Part shown: positions 24,989 through 34,660 of the stretch, one piece after another
Layout of the letters: every line of letters begins with the position of its first letter
Position numbering within the stretch: position 1 is the first letter of the stretch
NCBI GenBank assembly: GCA_947095585.1
Contig: OX352762.1
Span: 31,286,669-31,350,668, forward strand
Direction: 5' to 3'
DNA length: 64,000 nt
Source: Nephrocerus scutellatus
Taxonomy: Eukaryota > Arthropoda > Insecta > Diptera > Pipunculidae
Position numbers and translations under genes: made by a program
Notes under the pieces: generated by a model
Told to the model about the DNA's origin: nothing
The model's database searches: none
What the model saw: the letters and a program-made list of their open reading frames with translations, nothing else

Positions 24989-25612
24989 TTTGAAGTATTG
25001 CAATCCTTTAAATATCTGGGGTCAACTTTAGCAGCCGATAATAGCAAGTAACCAGAAATACGCGTACGGTTGCTCAGAGCCAACTCTAGTCTGTTAAGAC
25101 TCTTCAAATCCAGGAACTTAACCATAACATCCAAGCTGCCGATATATAAGACAATAGTCATATCAGTACTTACATATGGATCCGAGACTTGGGTGATAAG
25201 CAACAAGCATTCTGACCTCTCTTAGCCGCGTTCGAGAGAAAAGTCTTACGGAGAATTGTTGGCCCTGTATGTGAGGAAGGACGATTCCTGAGACTCTATA
25301 ATGTTAAGATCTACGAGCGTTACCGAGATGTCGACATCGTGAATGGAATTAAGCTCGGTAGGTTCCAATGGGCAGGACACCTAGCTCGCATGAGTGAAGA
25401 GGCTCCTGCTCGGGAACTCCTTTGCGGTAGGATTTATGGAACACGACAGCAAGGCCGGCTAAGCCTATGCTGAAAGGATGGTCTAGACCAGTACACCCAG
25501 GGTTTAGGGACGCAAAACTGGATGACAGCGTAGGAGAGATTTTTTGCGGGAAGCCAGGACCGGACACCGGTTGTAGAGCCAAATATGATGATGGTGATGA
25601 AGAGTAAAATCA

Positions 25613-27009
25613 TTAAAAGAGACAACTAGGAGATTAAGGACTGATCCATATTCTTTCGATATTATGAACGTTTATGTAAATTAACAACATAAAATGATTG
25701 CATTATACTATACTACCTTATCAACTTTGAGTATATTTGGTTAAATTCCTCATGAAGCTCCAATAATGTAATTTTGCTTTGTAAAATTTAGGAAGGAAAA
25801 ACTACTAAGCTAACTATATGATTTAAAATAAAAGAAAATAATCTTCTTCTTTTTTAGGTTTTAAGTTTGTATTTTGACCGGCTTTAGAAATTTCGAAATG
25901 GTCATATGATATTGAATCCAACTGTCCACACTCTCTTATTTTGTATGTACCTAAACTGGACTCGAACTTGAATGATGAAGGACAAAATATCTGATCTTAT
26001 TTTGACAGGCTGAAAAGAGTTTTGTATTTTTTTTTGTCTGTATACATAATACTAACACATTAACAGGAAATAGAAATATCCTTCCGCTATCCATTTAGTA
26101 GTTTTTTTTATTGCAAAGAATATGCAATCACTATTTCTTTGCAGAGATGCATTATTCCAGGTTATTTCCTGTTCGAACAACGAAAGATCAATAAGGATAA
26201 GACAGAAAAATAGAAATATCCCTTTATGAGTTCCACCTATAATCAAAAGTTGGTGCGCTTTGTCCATGAAGAGTACTTAATAACTGTTCTGTTTACGAAT
26301 GGACAGGAAGAACTATTTTCATTGATTTCTTCTGGAGTCTTGACACACTTCGGCTTAAAGATCGCTACAAATTTATAATCGGATAAGTAATTTTGGTTTA
26401 ATTGTTGCATAGTGTTTTGTAACCGGTATCATTTGGGATATTATATGGCGTATCATAGAAGGAATGAAAAATTTTTTCTAAACACAGAGTACAAACATCG
26501 TCGCCAATATGTATTTTTTATCGCGTGCTAAAAACCAGAAAGTATGGCATATACAGTCCTAAAGTTCTTTGATTTATACTCGGATAATCCTGTATCAAAG
26601 CAAAGTTTCACATTTTAAAAATAGGGTCCGGTACAATTTTTAAATATCTGAATACTACTGTTATGAAATCTTATTGACAGAGTTTTATATCGCATTGTTT
26701 TTCAGTGTCAAATTAAGCTTGTGTTACTACCAATAAATTTAAATGAGGCCATGTAGTGATAGTTAATCTTTATTTATTGTCACTTTTTAGATAAGTTCAT
26801 AAGTTCACTCAAACGAGCCAGGATTAAGCAATCAAAGCCTATTTTCTTGGAAATATTTGGATAGAAGAAGGTTGTGGGTGGAGTTGATTTCACACATGAG
26901 CGTTCACAAACTAGAATATTGTGCTCATAAACCCATGATTGATTTCATATATCAACTCAACAGTGTCTACATGTGAATACAGCAGTATACGGCAACTGTA
27001 TATCACATT
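25613..27009. other. Unassigned AT-rich DNA between two LINEs
   Basis: The strand-reversed sequence at 26050-26450 has fragments of open frame (for example 26052-26267), but they match no family I recognise. There is no terminal repeat or target duplication. Confidence 0.4.
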
Positions 27010-27450
27010 TACAGCATCGTATCATGTTTACTTGTTATCCAGATGATCAGTGCGTTGAGAACGATTCGTGCGTTTTTTGGACGTGCCGGTAATAGAGCGG
27101 GAATAGGGGGGCGAAGTCCGAGATTCATACCTCCTCGCGGTGCTCCCTGGGTCACGCTAAATGAATCAGGCGGTGTAGTGGAGACGAGCTGGGGAAATCC
27201 TGTTTATGTCATGGACACTACATGTCAAGGCGAGTCATTGGCGCCTCAAAACCAATACCAAATCAGCGTCTGTTCTCCAGGTTAGGTGCGGCTGAAGCGG
27301 GCGTCTGTCTTGTATCAAGCGGCTCGCTATATAAATGTGTACAAGGTAGAACTGGATGCCTTAAGATTCTCACCAGTACGTGGCCCACACACGTAACAAG
27401 CGGGCTGAGCAGAAGGCCAACAACCTTCTCTCATAAAAACAATTAAAGTT

Positions 27451-28512
27451 ATGAACCCTAATCAAAGGCAAAGGACAGTGATTACCATATCGGATTCATC
27501 ACAAAATCGACCTCGGAAATTGTACACGGACAACGCTTTAAAAATGGGAACATGGAACGTGCTTAGCCTCTTAAGACCTGGAGATCTCCAGAACCTCTCG
27601 AATCAAGCAAAGAGTTACGCATTAGACGTGCTTGCACTACAAGAGCTTAGATGGTCTGGGAGTGGGATCCATGACACCATCAATGGTTACCCTCTTTACT
27701 ACAGCGGCCATCAGAATCGAAGAGAATTTGGAGTTGGCTTCCTTATCCATCAGCGCGTGAAGCATCATATCATCGACTTCCGCCATAACAACATGCGGAT
27801 ATTCACGGCCAGGCTTCGCACTAAAAAATTTAACATCACGATCGTTAATTTACATGCACCCACCGAAGATAAATCTGATGACATCAAAGATCTCTTCTAT
27901 ATCGAGCTGGAGGAAGTCATCAATAACATACCGCATCACGACATTAAAATCATCGTGAGCGACTTTAACGCAAAGATCGGTAGGAGTGCAGAAAATACAT
28001 CGCACATTGGTCCTAACAGCCTGCACCTAACTAGCAATAACAACGGCCAACGCGTCACTGACCTGGCAATAACGCACAACTTAACTATATCAAGTACGTT
28101 TTTCCCACATAAGAGAATCCACAAAGTAACGTGGATATCGAATGATGGAAGAACGGAAAACCAAATTGATCACGTCATGGTGTCTAAGAGGCACTCAACC
28201 AGCATATCCGACGTCAGGTCCCATAGAGGTGCAGACATGGGCAGCGATCATGTGCTTGTCATATTTAAGTATAAGTGCAAACTGTCATCTACGTTCAACA
28301 GACAAGCACAAAAGACCGTTCGATGGAATATCGATGCTTTAAAAGACCAAGCGTCGCTGCAGAGGTACCAATCAGCTGTCACTAATTATTTAGACCGGTC
28401 CAATAACAACGAAGAAGCTCGTCCCAACATCCAGGAGCAGTGGCGCGCTATACAATCAGCTATAACCACCGCGGCGCAAAATACCATCGGAAGAAGACCT
28501 CCTCCAAAATGA
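27451..28512 (+). CDS. R2 LINE endonuclease domain (ORF intact)
   Basis: This 353-codon frame has all the core motifs of the endonuclease/exonuclease/phosphatase fold: MGTWNVLSL (Asn), LQELRWSGSG (Glu), NLHAPTED, VSDFNAKIG (Asp-x-Asn), NQIDHVMVS and MGSDHVLV (Asp-His). The usual Gly before the Asp-Phe-Asn is Ser here. It ends at TGA after GRRPPPK, just where it should continue into the reverse transcriptase, so the natural polyprotein is cut by a small deletion ('ccaaaatgactgg'). Its role is target nicking during retrotransposition. Confidence 0.75.
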   Translation: MNPNQRQRTVITISDSSQNRPRKLYTDNALKMGTWNVLSLLRPGDLQNLSNQAKSYALDVLALQELRWSGSGIHDTINGYPLYYSGHQNRREFGVGFLIHQRVKHHIIDFRHNNMRIFTARLRTKKFNITIVNLHAPTEDKSDDIKDLFYIELEEVINNIPHHDIKIIVSDFNAKIGRSAENTSHIGPNSLHLTSNNNGQRVTDLAITHNLTISSTFFPHKRIHKVTWISNDGRTENQIDHVMVSKRHSTSISDVRSHRGADMGSDHVLVIFKYKCKLSSTFNRQAQKTVRWNIDALKDQASLQRYQSAVTNYLDRSNNNEEARPNIQEQWRAIQSAITTAAQNTIGRRPPPK

Positions 28513-28663
28513 CTGGTTCGATGATCAATGTCGAAGGGTCGTCGAAAATAAACGGAAGCTTCGTGAAAAATGATTGGCTCGCAACACTAGAAGCACTCTA
28601 GCAGAATATCTCCGTGCTAGGAAAGCAACGACTAAATACATCCGATAAAAGAAGCGCGATCAT

Positions 28664-30323
28664 ATGAGATCATGCATCGAAAACATCAGCTTCCAAGCTG
28701 AAATAGGAAACTCAAGGGACTGTTTCGCTAACGCCAGAAATCTAACTAAAGACTTCCACCCAAGAAGTACAGCCATCAAAGACGGGAATGGAGAGCTGAG
28801 AACAAACGTGACTGATGTTCTCTCAGTATGGCAAAGCTACTTTCAAAATCTGCTAAATCGGAATGACGAAGTGACCCCCATTAGAGCAATAGCTCCTCCA
28901 GGTGAAGAGATCTTCGTCGAATATCCCACAGTAGAGGAAGTAGATGAAGCTATTAGTAGGATAAAAAAGGAAAGGCACCCGGTCTCGACGGAATCCCCGC
29001 AGAATTGATCAAGCTCGGAGGCGCTACTCTCGCTACAAATATATACGATCTTTGCGTCTCTATCTGGGACCGAGAAGAGCTGCCGGAGAATTGGAAGACC
29101 GCACTCATATGTCCGCTACACAAAAAAGGAGACCGTCTTAAATGTGGAAACTATCATGGTATCGCTCTATTGAACCCTGCTTACAAAGTGTTGGCTAATG
29201 TTGTACTTGCCAGAATCATCCCTTTCGCCGAAAACATCATTAACGACTATCAATGTGGTTTTCGTCCCAACCGATCGACCACTGACCAATGTTTTACCAT
29301 GAGGATGATCTTGGAAAAATGGTGGGAGTACAACATAACCATACATCAAATGTATATAGACTTCAGACAGGCATATGACAGCATCAACCGCGAAAACCTA
29401 TGGGCCGCACTCATATGTCTAGGAATTCCAGAGAAACTAGTCTCACTGTGCAAATTAACAACTTCTGGGTCTGTATGTAGAATCGTAATTGAGGGAGCTG
29501 TGTCAGACTCCTTTGAAATAACATCTGGTGTTCGTCAGGGAGATGCACTCGCGCCTGTGCTGTTCAATTTGGCGCTTGAGTACGTAATCAGAAAAAGCAA
29601 CATTGAAACTAAATCAGGCCAAATTCTTGGATATGCAGATGATATCGTGCTTCTTGGCCGAAGACCTAGCGACAGTGTCATACAGCTCGATCGCTGCCAA
29701 GAAGACTTGGTCTGGAGGTGAACAGCAACAAAACAAAATTTCTATCAACACCCAGGAGCATCTCCATGGCAAATCTCGGAACTGGCGACCATAACTATGA
29801 TAACGTCGAAAACTTTAAATACCTCGGGTCAGTTATAACATCGTCGAATGATATGCAGGCAGAAATAAAAGCCCGAATCGCTGCCGGACAACGAGTTTTC
29901 TATGCCCAATCAAAATTATTGCGATCTAAACATCTGTCGCAGTCGTGCAAGCTCGCACTTTATAAAGCACTCGTAAGACCTGTGCTGACTTTCGGAAGCG
30001 AGAGCTGGACCATTACCACTAGCGATTGTAGATTATTATCTACCTTCGAAAGAGAAATCATTCGCTCAATCTTTGGTCCAATTAAAGTCGCGGACAACGA
30101 ATACCGGATTCGTATGAACCATGAGATAAGGCAGCTTCTTGGAGGCTGTGATATTATCGGATTCATTAAATCCAATCGAGTTAGATGGCTCGGCCACGTC
30201 ACACGGTCCCCACAACAACGAATGACCAATAAAGTGTTCCATCAACAACCAGCCGGTGTGCGTCATAGAGGAAGACCCCAACTGCGCTGGCGTGACGACG
30301 TCGAACAAGATCTACATGCATAA
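28664..30323 (+). pseudogene. R2 LINE reverse transcriptase, three frames
   Basis: The first part (28664-29008) is the linker and ends after a one-base slip in an A-run near 28965. The second (29005-29721) carries CPLHKKGDRLKCGNY, QCGFRPNRSTTDQ, YIDFRQAYDSI, SGVRQGDALAPVLFNLALEY and the catalytic YADD. A slip near 29710 shifts to the third (29718-30323) with VNSNKTKFLS, the thumb and RVRWLGHVTRSP. All catalytic residues are kept, so the element died recently through a few indels. Confidence 0.8.
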
Positions 30324-30639
30324 GGATGTCGAAACTGGAGGACAAGAGCGTTGGACCGAGACGGATGGAGGACCTTAGAGCGGGTGGCAAAAACCCTACA
30401 TGGGATGTGAGAGCCAGAGAGAGAGAGGGAATAGAACGCAGTTTCCTCCGAGTGGAACCCAATAGTTCTAACAGACACTTACAACTTAATCTAATCATTA
30501 GATTGTCTTTTACTTTAAAAGTGGATATCGGCTCTGTTTTTTAAGGTTCTGGCAGAAATATATCCCGCATGACAAATAGACTGATTCTAACAAGCAGGAT
30601 TAGCATTAGATTAGAATTTTGTCCTAGGTTCTTATTCCA

Positions 30640-30892
30640 TATTCCTAGCTTCTCACGAGCATTTGTGTTGTACATGTACATTTTTGCACACAAATGGAAG
30701 GGACCTTCATTTTATTGCCGTATCCAAATGGCGAATTAAGATGCTTTTTGTGACAAGTTATTACTCTCGGATGTTTGTCAGACATTCGCGATAGGTGGGA
30801 CCGTGAAAAATACGTTTTGGTGTTTTATGGGATTCGATCTAAGAACCCCCTGCTCAGAAATGCATGCGCTTAACAACTAATCCCGTCCACAT
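30640..30892 (-). mobile_element. SINE copy
   Basis: Antisense to the SINE. The tRNA-like head lies near 30835-30892 and the body 'gacaagttattactctcgg' near 30751. The 3' part with the ATT tail is missing at the left. It sits just downstream of the R2 LINE. Confidence 0.6.
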
Positions 30893-30944
30893 AAAGCAAT
30901 AAGAACATGCTTTACTTCTTTGGAGAAAAGTATTAATGACAGAC

Positions 30945-31152
30945 GACAGCGGGGTAGACCAAGCTTTCACTAGAAGTACGCACAGAGTTCGCCATGTGTA
31001 ATGGCATTGTTTAGAAATCAAGAGCCGTACCAACGTTGTACATCCCAATAAATGATAGTGAAACGACTGCAGCAAGTAAAGGGGAAAGTGATAATACTTC
31101 GGAACTAATGTAAATTTATATTATGATGATGATGATGATGATGGTGATGAAA
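30945..31152 (+). mobile_element. RTE-like LINE 3' fragment with ATG-repeat tail
   Basis: The coding RQRGRPSFH, then a stop, then KYAQSSPCVMALF matches the extreme C-terminus of RTE-type reverse transcriptases. It is followed by a short 3'UTR and at least six ATG units (31123-31142). This is a 5'-truncated insertion from a family not otherwise present here. Confidence 0.45.
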
Positions 31153-31189
31153 AGGACTGCGACTCATAAGGATCTATTGCGCTCCCCCT

Positions 31190-31785
31190 AACTAGTGCTA
31201 TGGAGACAGAGTGCATGCCCGTCCATACCCCCTCCATACCAATGGTTCTTTTGAACCTAATGATATGGTGTGGGTTCAGTGCCGTGCAGTTACTGAGATC
31301 GCCTCAGTTCCCAAGTGGTCTCTGCTCTGTCTGATTCTTACTGAATGATTCTTACATTATTTCAACTAAGTCCCAATATCGAGAGAGACTTCTTTAGTTC
31401 ATAGTTCCCTATCATTTCCATTGCTTGTCGTAGACCTGGGTGATTTTTCCTTCTTACGGAAGCAGTTGCTTTACCTATTCTGCGTATCTCCTCCCGCATT
31501 ATGCGGTACCCTACCACAGAATGGTTCTGGCCCTACAAGCTAGCGAGCATATCAGCTGCTTTCTATGCCAGTGTGTCCTGGTACCCAGTACAGGATTAAA
31601 ATAGAGCACTTCTTCGAACTTCCCTTTTGCCACGAGGACTATCGTCCGCGTAGCCTTGGGCATAAGTTCATGCCTCAGCTAGTTGCTGAAGTAGTTCATC
31701 TAAGAGGATGCTGCACAAAAGGGGGGACAGTACACCTTTCGTGGACATCCTCTTGTAATGCTTAACATACCACCGGCCCGATTTC
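31190..31785 (-). pseudogene. LINE RNase H-domain remnant (I/R1/LOA-like)
   Basis: On the minus strand near 31540-31600 the translation reads YWVPGHTGIE. After small shifts it continues as AADMLASL and GPEPFCG. This is the last RNase H motif of LINEs of the I, R1 or LOA groups, where a WVPGH block precedes an Asn-Glu-x-Ala-Asp motif. Here that Asn-Glu region is garbled. Stops and frameshifts are frequent. It shows that LINEs of another clade also entered the region. Confidence 0.5.
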
Positions 31786-33272
31786 GTCCAGTTTTTCGTC
31801 CCTAAACTCTGGGCGTACTGGGCAACGACATCTTCAAACGTAGGCTTGGCTGGCCTCGCTGTCGTGGCCCATAAATTTTACCGCAAAGGACTTTCCGAGC
31901 AGGATCCTCACGCTCACGATGTCGACATCACGGTAACGCTCGTATGTCTCATCATTATAGAGTCTCCGGAATCGTCATTCCTCACATACAACAATTCTCC
32001 GCGAGACTTTTCTCTCGAACGCGGCTTAGAGGTCACAATGCTTTTTGCTAAGAACCCAAGCCTCGGATCCATATGTAAGTACTGGTATGACGTCTGTCTT
32101 AACTTATACACCAACAGCTTGGATGTTGTTGTTAAATTCCTAGATTTGAAGAGTCTTGACAGACTAAATTAGGCTTTGTTGGTTTGGAGCAACCGTGCGC
32201 GCAATTCTGGTTCCACGTTGTCATCGGCTGTTACAGTTGACCCGAGATAGTTAAAGGATTGCACTTATTCAAATTCGCGCTCCACTATTTTAATTGAGGA
32301 ACGTGGCCACTATGTACTTTGTTTTGCTCTCATTTGTGTGCAGCCCCAGATTTTGTGCCACCCGCTCCAAATGGATAAAAGCTTCTTGTACTGCTCTTGG
32401 GTTTCTACCAACGATATCAATACCGTCGTTAGAGTCTGGGATCAATTTCTCCAATGCCAGATTGAAGAGGACGCAGGCTAGTCCAACTCCTTGTCGGAGC
32501 CCGTTATAGATGTTAAATGGGCTTGATAGTTTACTTGGCTTATAACATTGGTCATGGTCAACCTACATAGTCGTGTCAGTTTATTTGGGATGCCGAATTC
32601 TCTCATGGCCTTATAAAGTTCTACTCTGGCTTTGCTATCATAGGCGGCTTTGTAAAAAGTTGGTGTAGTGAGTTTTGAAACTCTAGAAATGTTTCCATCA
32701 CCTGCCTAAGGTTGTAAATCTGATCGGTTGTTGATTTTCCTGGAATGAAGCCACACTGGTATGGACCAATGATGAATTTAGCGTATGTGGATATTCTGTG
32801 TTGAATGATAGAGGAGAAAATATTAAACGCGGTACTCAACAACGTTATACCACAGTAATTGCTGCATGTTGTGATATCTCCTTTCTAATCTATGGGGCAC
32901 AGGCTGCCTCTTCGCCAGTCTTCTTGCATCGCTTCTTCCTCCCATATTTGCACTATTAGTTCATGAATTACTTGGTGTATTGCGGGACCTCGCTCTCTGT
33001 ACCGTTCTAGTTCATGGACGAGATTCTTCTCACAGGCTGCTTTCTTTTGACGGTGAACTGTATTTTTCATATCTTCTGAGCACTTTATATTCATATTCGC
33101 GTTCCCGCATTCTATGAGATTGTCGCGTTGCTTGGTACGTCTTACGTTCAGTCGCTAGCTTCCTGATGTTCTCGTGTAAGCTATGAGTGCCAATGTACTG
33201 CATGAATACTAGCTCCCTACCTGTTATGGCATTCATATCCCCTTGAATGATTTTTACATCATACTAAGGGCA
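31786..33272 (-). mobile_element. R1 LINE, internally deleted minus-strand copy
   Basis: Read in reverse it carries endonuclease pieces near 33230, linker and reverse transcriptase with LLSTAFNIFSS-type fingers (32621-32842), thumb codons (31990-32240) and the C-terminus at 31790-31900. The central YADD segment is lost: the sequence passes from the NGLRQG area (about 32500) to thumb codons. The outer ends are not intact. Confidence 0.6.
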
Positions 33273-33416
33273 TTCGAATGATGAAATACACATATTATTT
33301 TAAATATACTTACTCTCAGTACTTTTTTTCTATCTTAAAGTCAAGCTTTTCTTTGGAGTTTCAAACGTTTCTGACTTTGAATATTGGACGAATTTCTTTG
33401 TCAAAGGAAAAATTGG

Positions 33417-34660
33417 TAGGTAACACTAACACTTTGTTTAAACCACGCAGAGAGCTTGTTTATAATTTCTTTTTATAACAAATGCATGTTATCTTCGAAA
33501 AAAGGGAGGGAACAAAAATGCAAGGTGCAAGAAAGAGAGAGAGAAAAAGAAGATAAAACTCTCCGACGGTAATTAATGATGAAACAAAGTCCAATATTTT
33601 AGCTCACGTTAAAATTAAAAATATTTTGAAAAAATTAAAATTTAAAATAACAAAATTCCATACATAACAATAAAACAAGATATAGCTTCTAAGTAAAAAA
33701 TATCATATTTTTTATTTGCAATTAACAGCGAGTCGACTGTCTATCTTGCCATTATATGCATTTTTTCTCAGTGTCGGCTTAGTATTGTCTTTGGCGTTAA
33801 TCCGTTAATCCCTTTATATGACGTGCACATTTATAATTAAGACATATGCGAATCCTTTTTGATGGGCGGAATATTGACGGATTTTTCTGTTAATCCCTCT
33901 GTTTACGAGTAGATAATTCAAACTTAAATTATAATCCGGGGATTAAAGAGGAATCATAATTATTTATGAAATTCCTAAGCACACTCGTTCATATTCGGTT
34001 CAGGCACATCGCGGCTGACATACCAGGATTCGATGAATTTTAAGTGACAATTTATTGCAAAGGTAATTAGGACCTTATGGAAAAAATGGATATGGAAAAA
34101 ACAACTGAGCTCACGCGTGAATATTGTCCGAATGGAAATACGGAAACACGTTATAGGTGTCATAAAAATTTGCTTAATCCGGGTCGCTCGGTGAATAAAA
34201 ATTTGCTTAATCCGGGTCGTTCAGTGATGTAAATGGTAATGTAATGAAAGATGACTTTTGTTTTTTCTTAAAAACGAGTCTAAAACCTAAAGTTAGCAAA
34301 ATAATTTTTTGTTGTTTGTTGAAGAAAAAAATGCTTCAAAATTATTCTTTTGTTTAGCGATAGTTCTTTTCTGAAGAATCGGACAAAACTTTTTTCCGGC
34401 ACAGAAACTAATTTTTATGATGCTCTATTGATTTTTGAACACGCACACCTAGTTCAATATTTGCATACTTCCTAATTACCTATACATGTACGAGTTTGTA
34501 CAAGTAAATAAATGAGTCTGGCACCGATTTCAGGATACGTTTTTTTGCGAAAGGCAATATGGTTGTGTCGTGCTCGTTTTTTACGATGATGAAGTTTGTT
34601 TTTTAAATTGATCCATTGTGGGCATTTTTTACGATAACGTAAGGGCACAGTTTTTTATGG
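33417..34660. promoter_or_regulatory. Candidate early Kr enhancer (Bicoid/Hunchback/Zelda motif cluster)
   Basis: Seven copies of the Bicoid core TAATCC (either strand) lie within 416 bp, at 33798, 33806, 33891, 33932, 33940 (reverse), 34175 and 34208. By base composition well under one would be expected. TAGGTAA-type Zelda-like heptamers sit at 33417 and 34476 (reverse). Hunchback-type T-runs follow: TTTTTTACG at 34577 and 34625 and TTTTTTATG at 34651. A GAGAGAGAG tract (GAGA-factor type) is at 33529-33545. In Drosophila, Kr enhancers bind Bicoid and Hunchback. That this one drives Kr, about 12 kb downstream, is inference. Confidence 0.4.

Larger units (their letters stand above)
22992..25598 (+). 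mobile_element. R1 LINE, end-to-end copy with target duplication
   Basis: The element is flanked by GAAGAGTAAAATCA at 22978-22991 and again at 25599-25612, a perfect 14-bp target-site duplication. It begins ACGGTCAGCAATCAGCAG and ends CCAAATATGATGATGGTGAT, so it defines both ends of the family. The short trinucleotide-rich tail is typical of RTE-type LINEs, which lack poly-A. It holds endonuclease and reverse transcriptase segments with many stops and indels, plus a deletion across the end of the endonuclease, making it shorter than an intact element. Confidence 0.85.
27010..30540 (+). mobile_element. R2 LINE (second RTE-like family), nearly full length
   Basis: This LINE is related to R1 but clearly distinct in sequence. 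It has a GC-richer 5' region (27040-27450), one intact endonuclease frame, and reverse transcriptase in three frames broken by small indels. It is the only R2 copy I see here. The exact ends are uncertain: the 5' limit is judged from the composition change near 27010-27040, and the 3' limit from the end of the GA-rich region near 30500. No target duplication was found. Confidence 0.7.
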
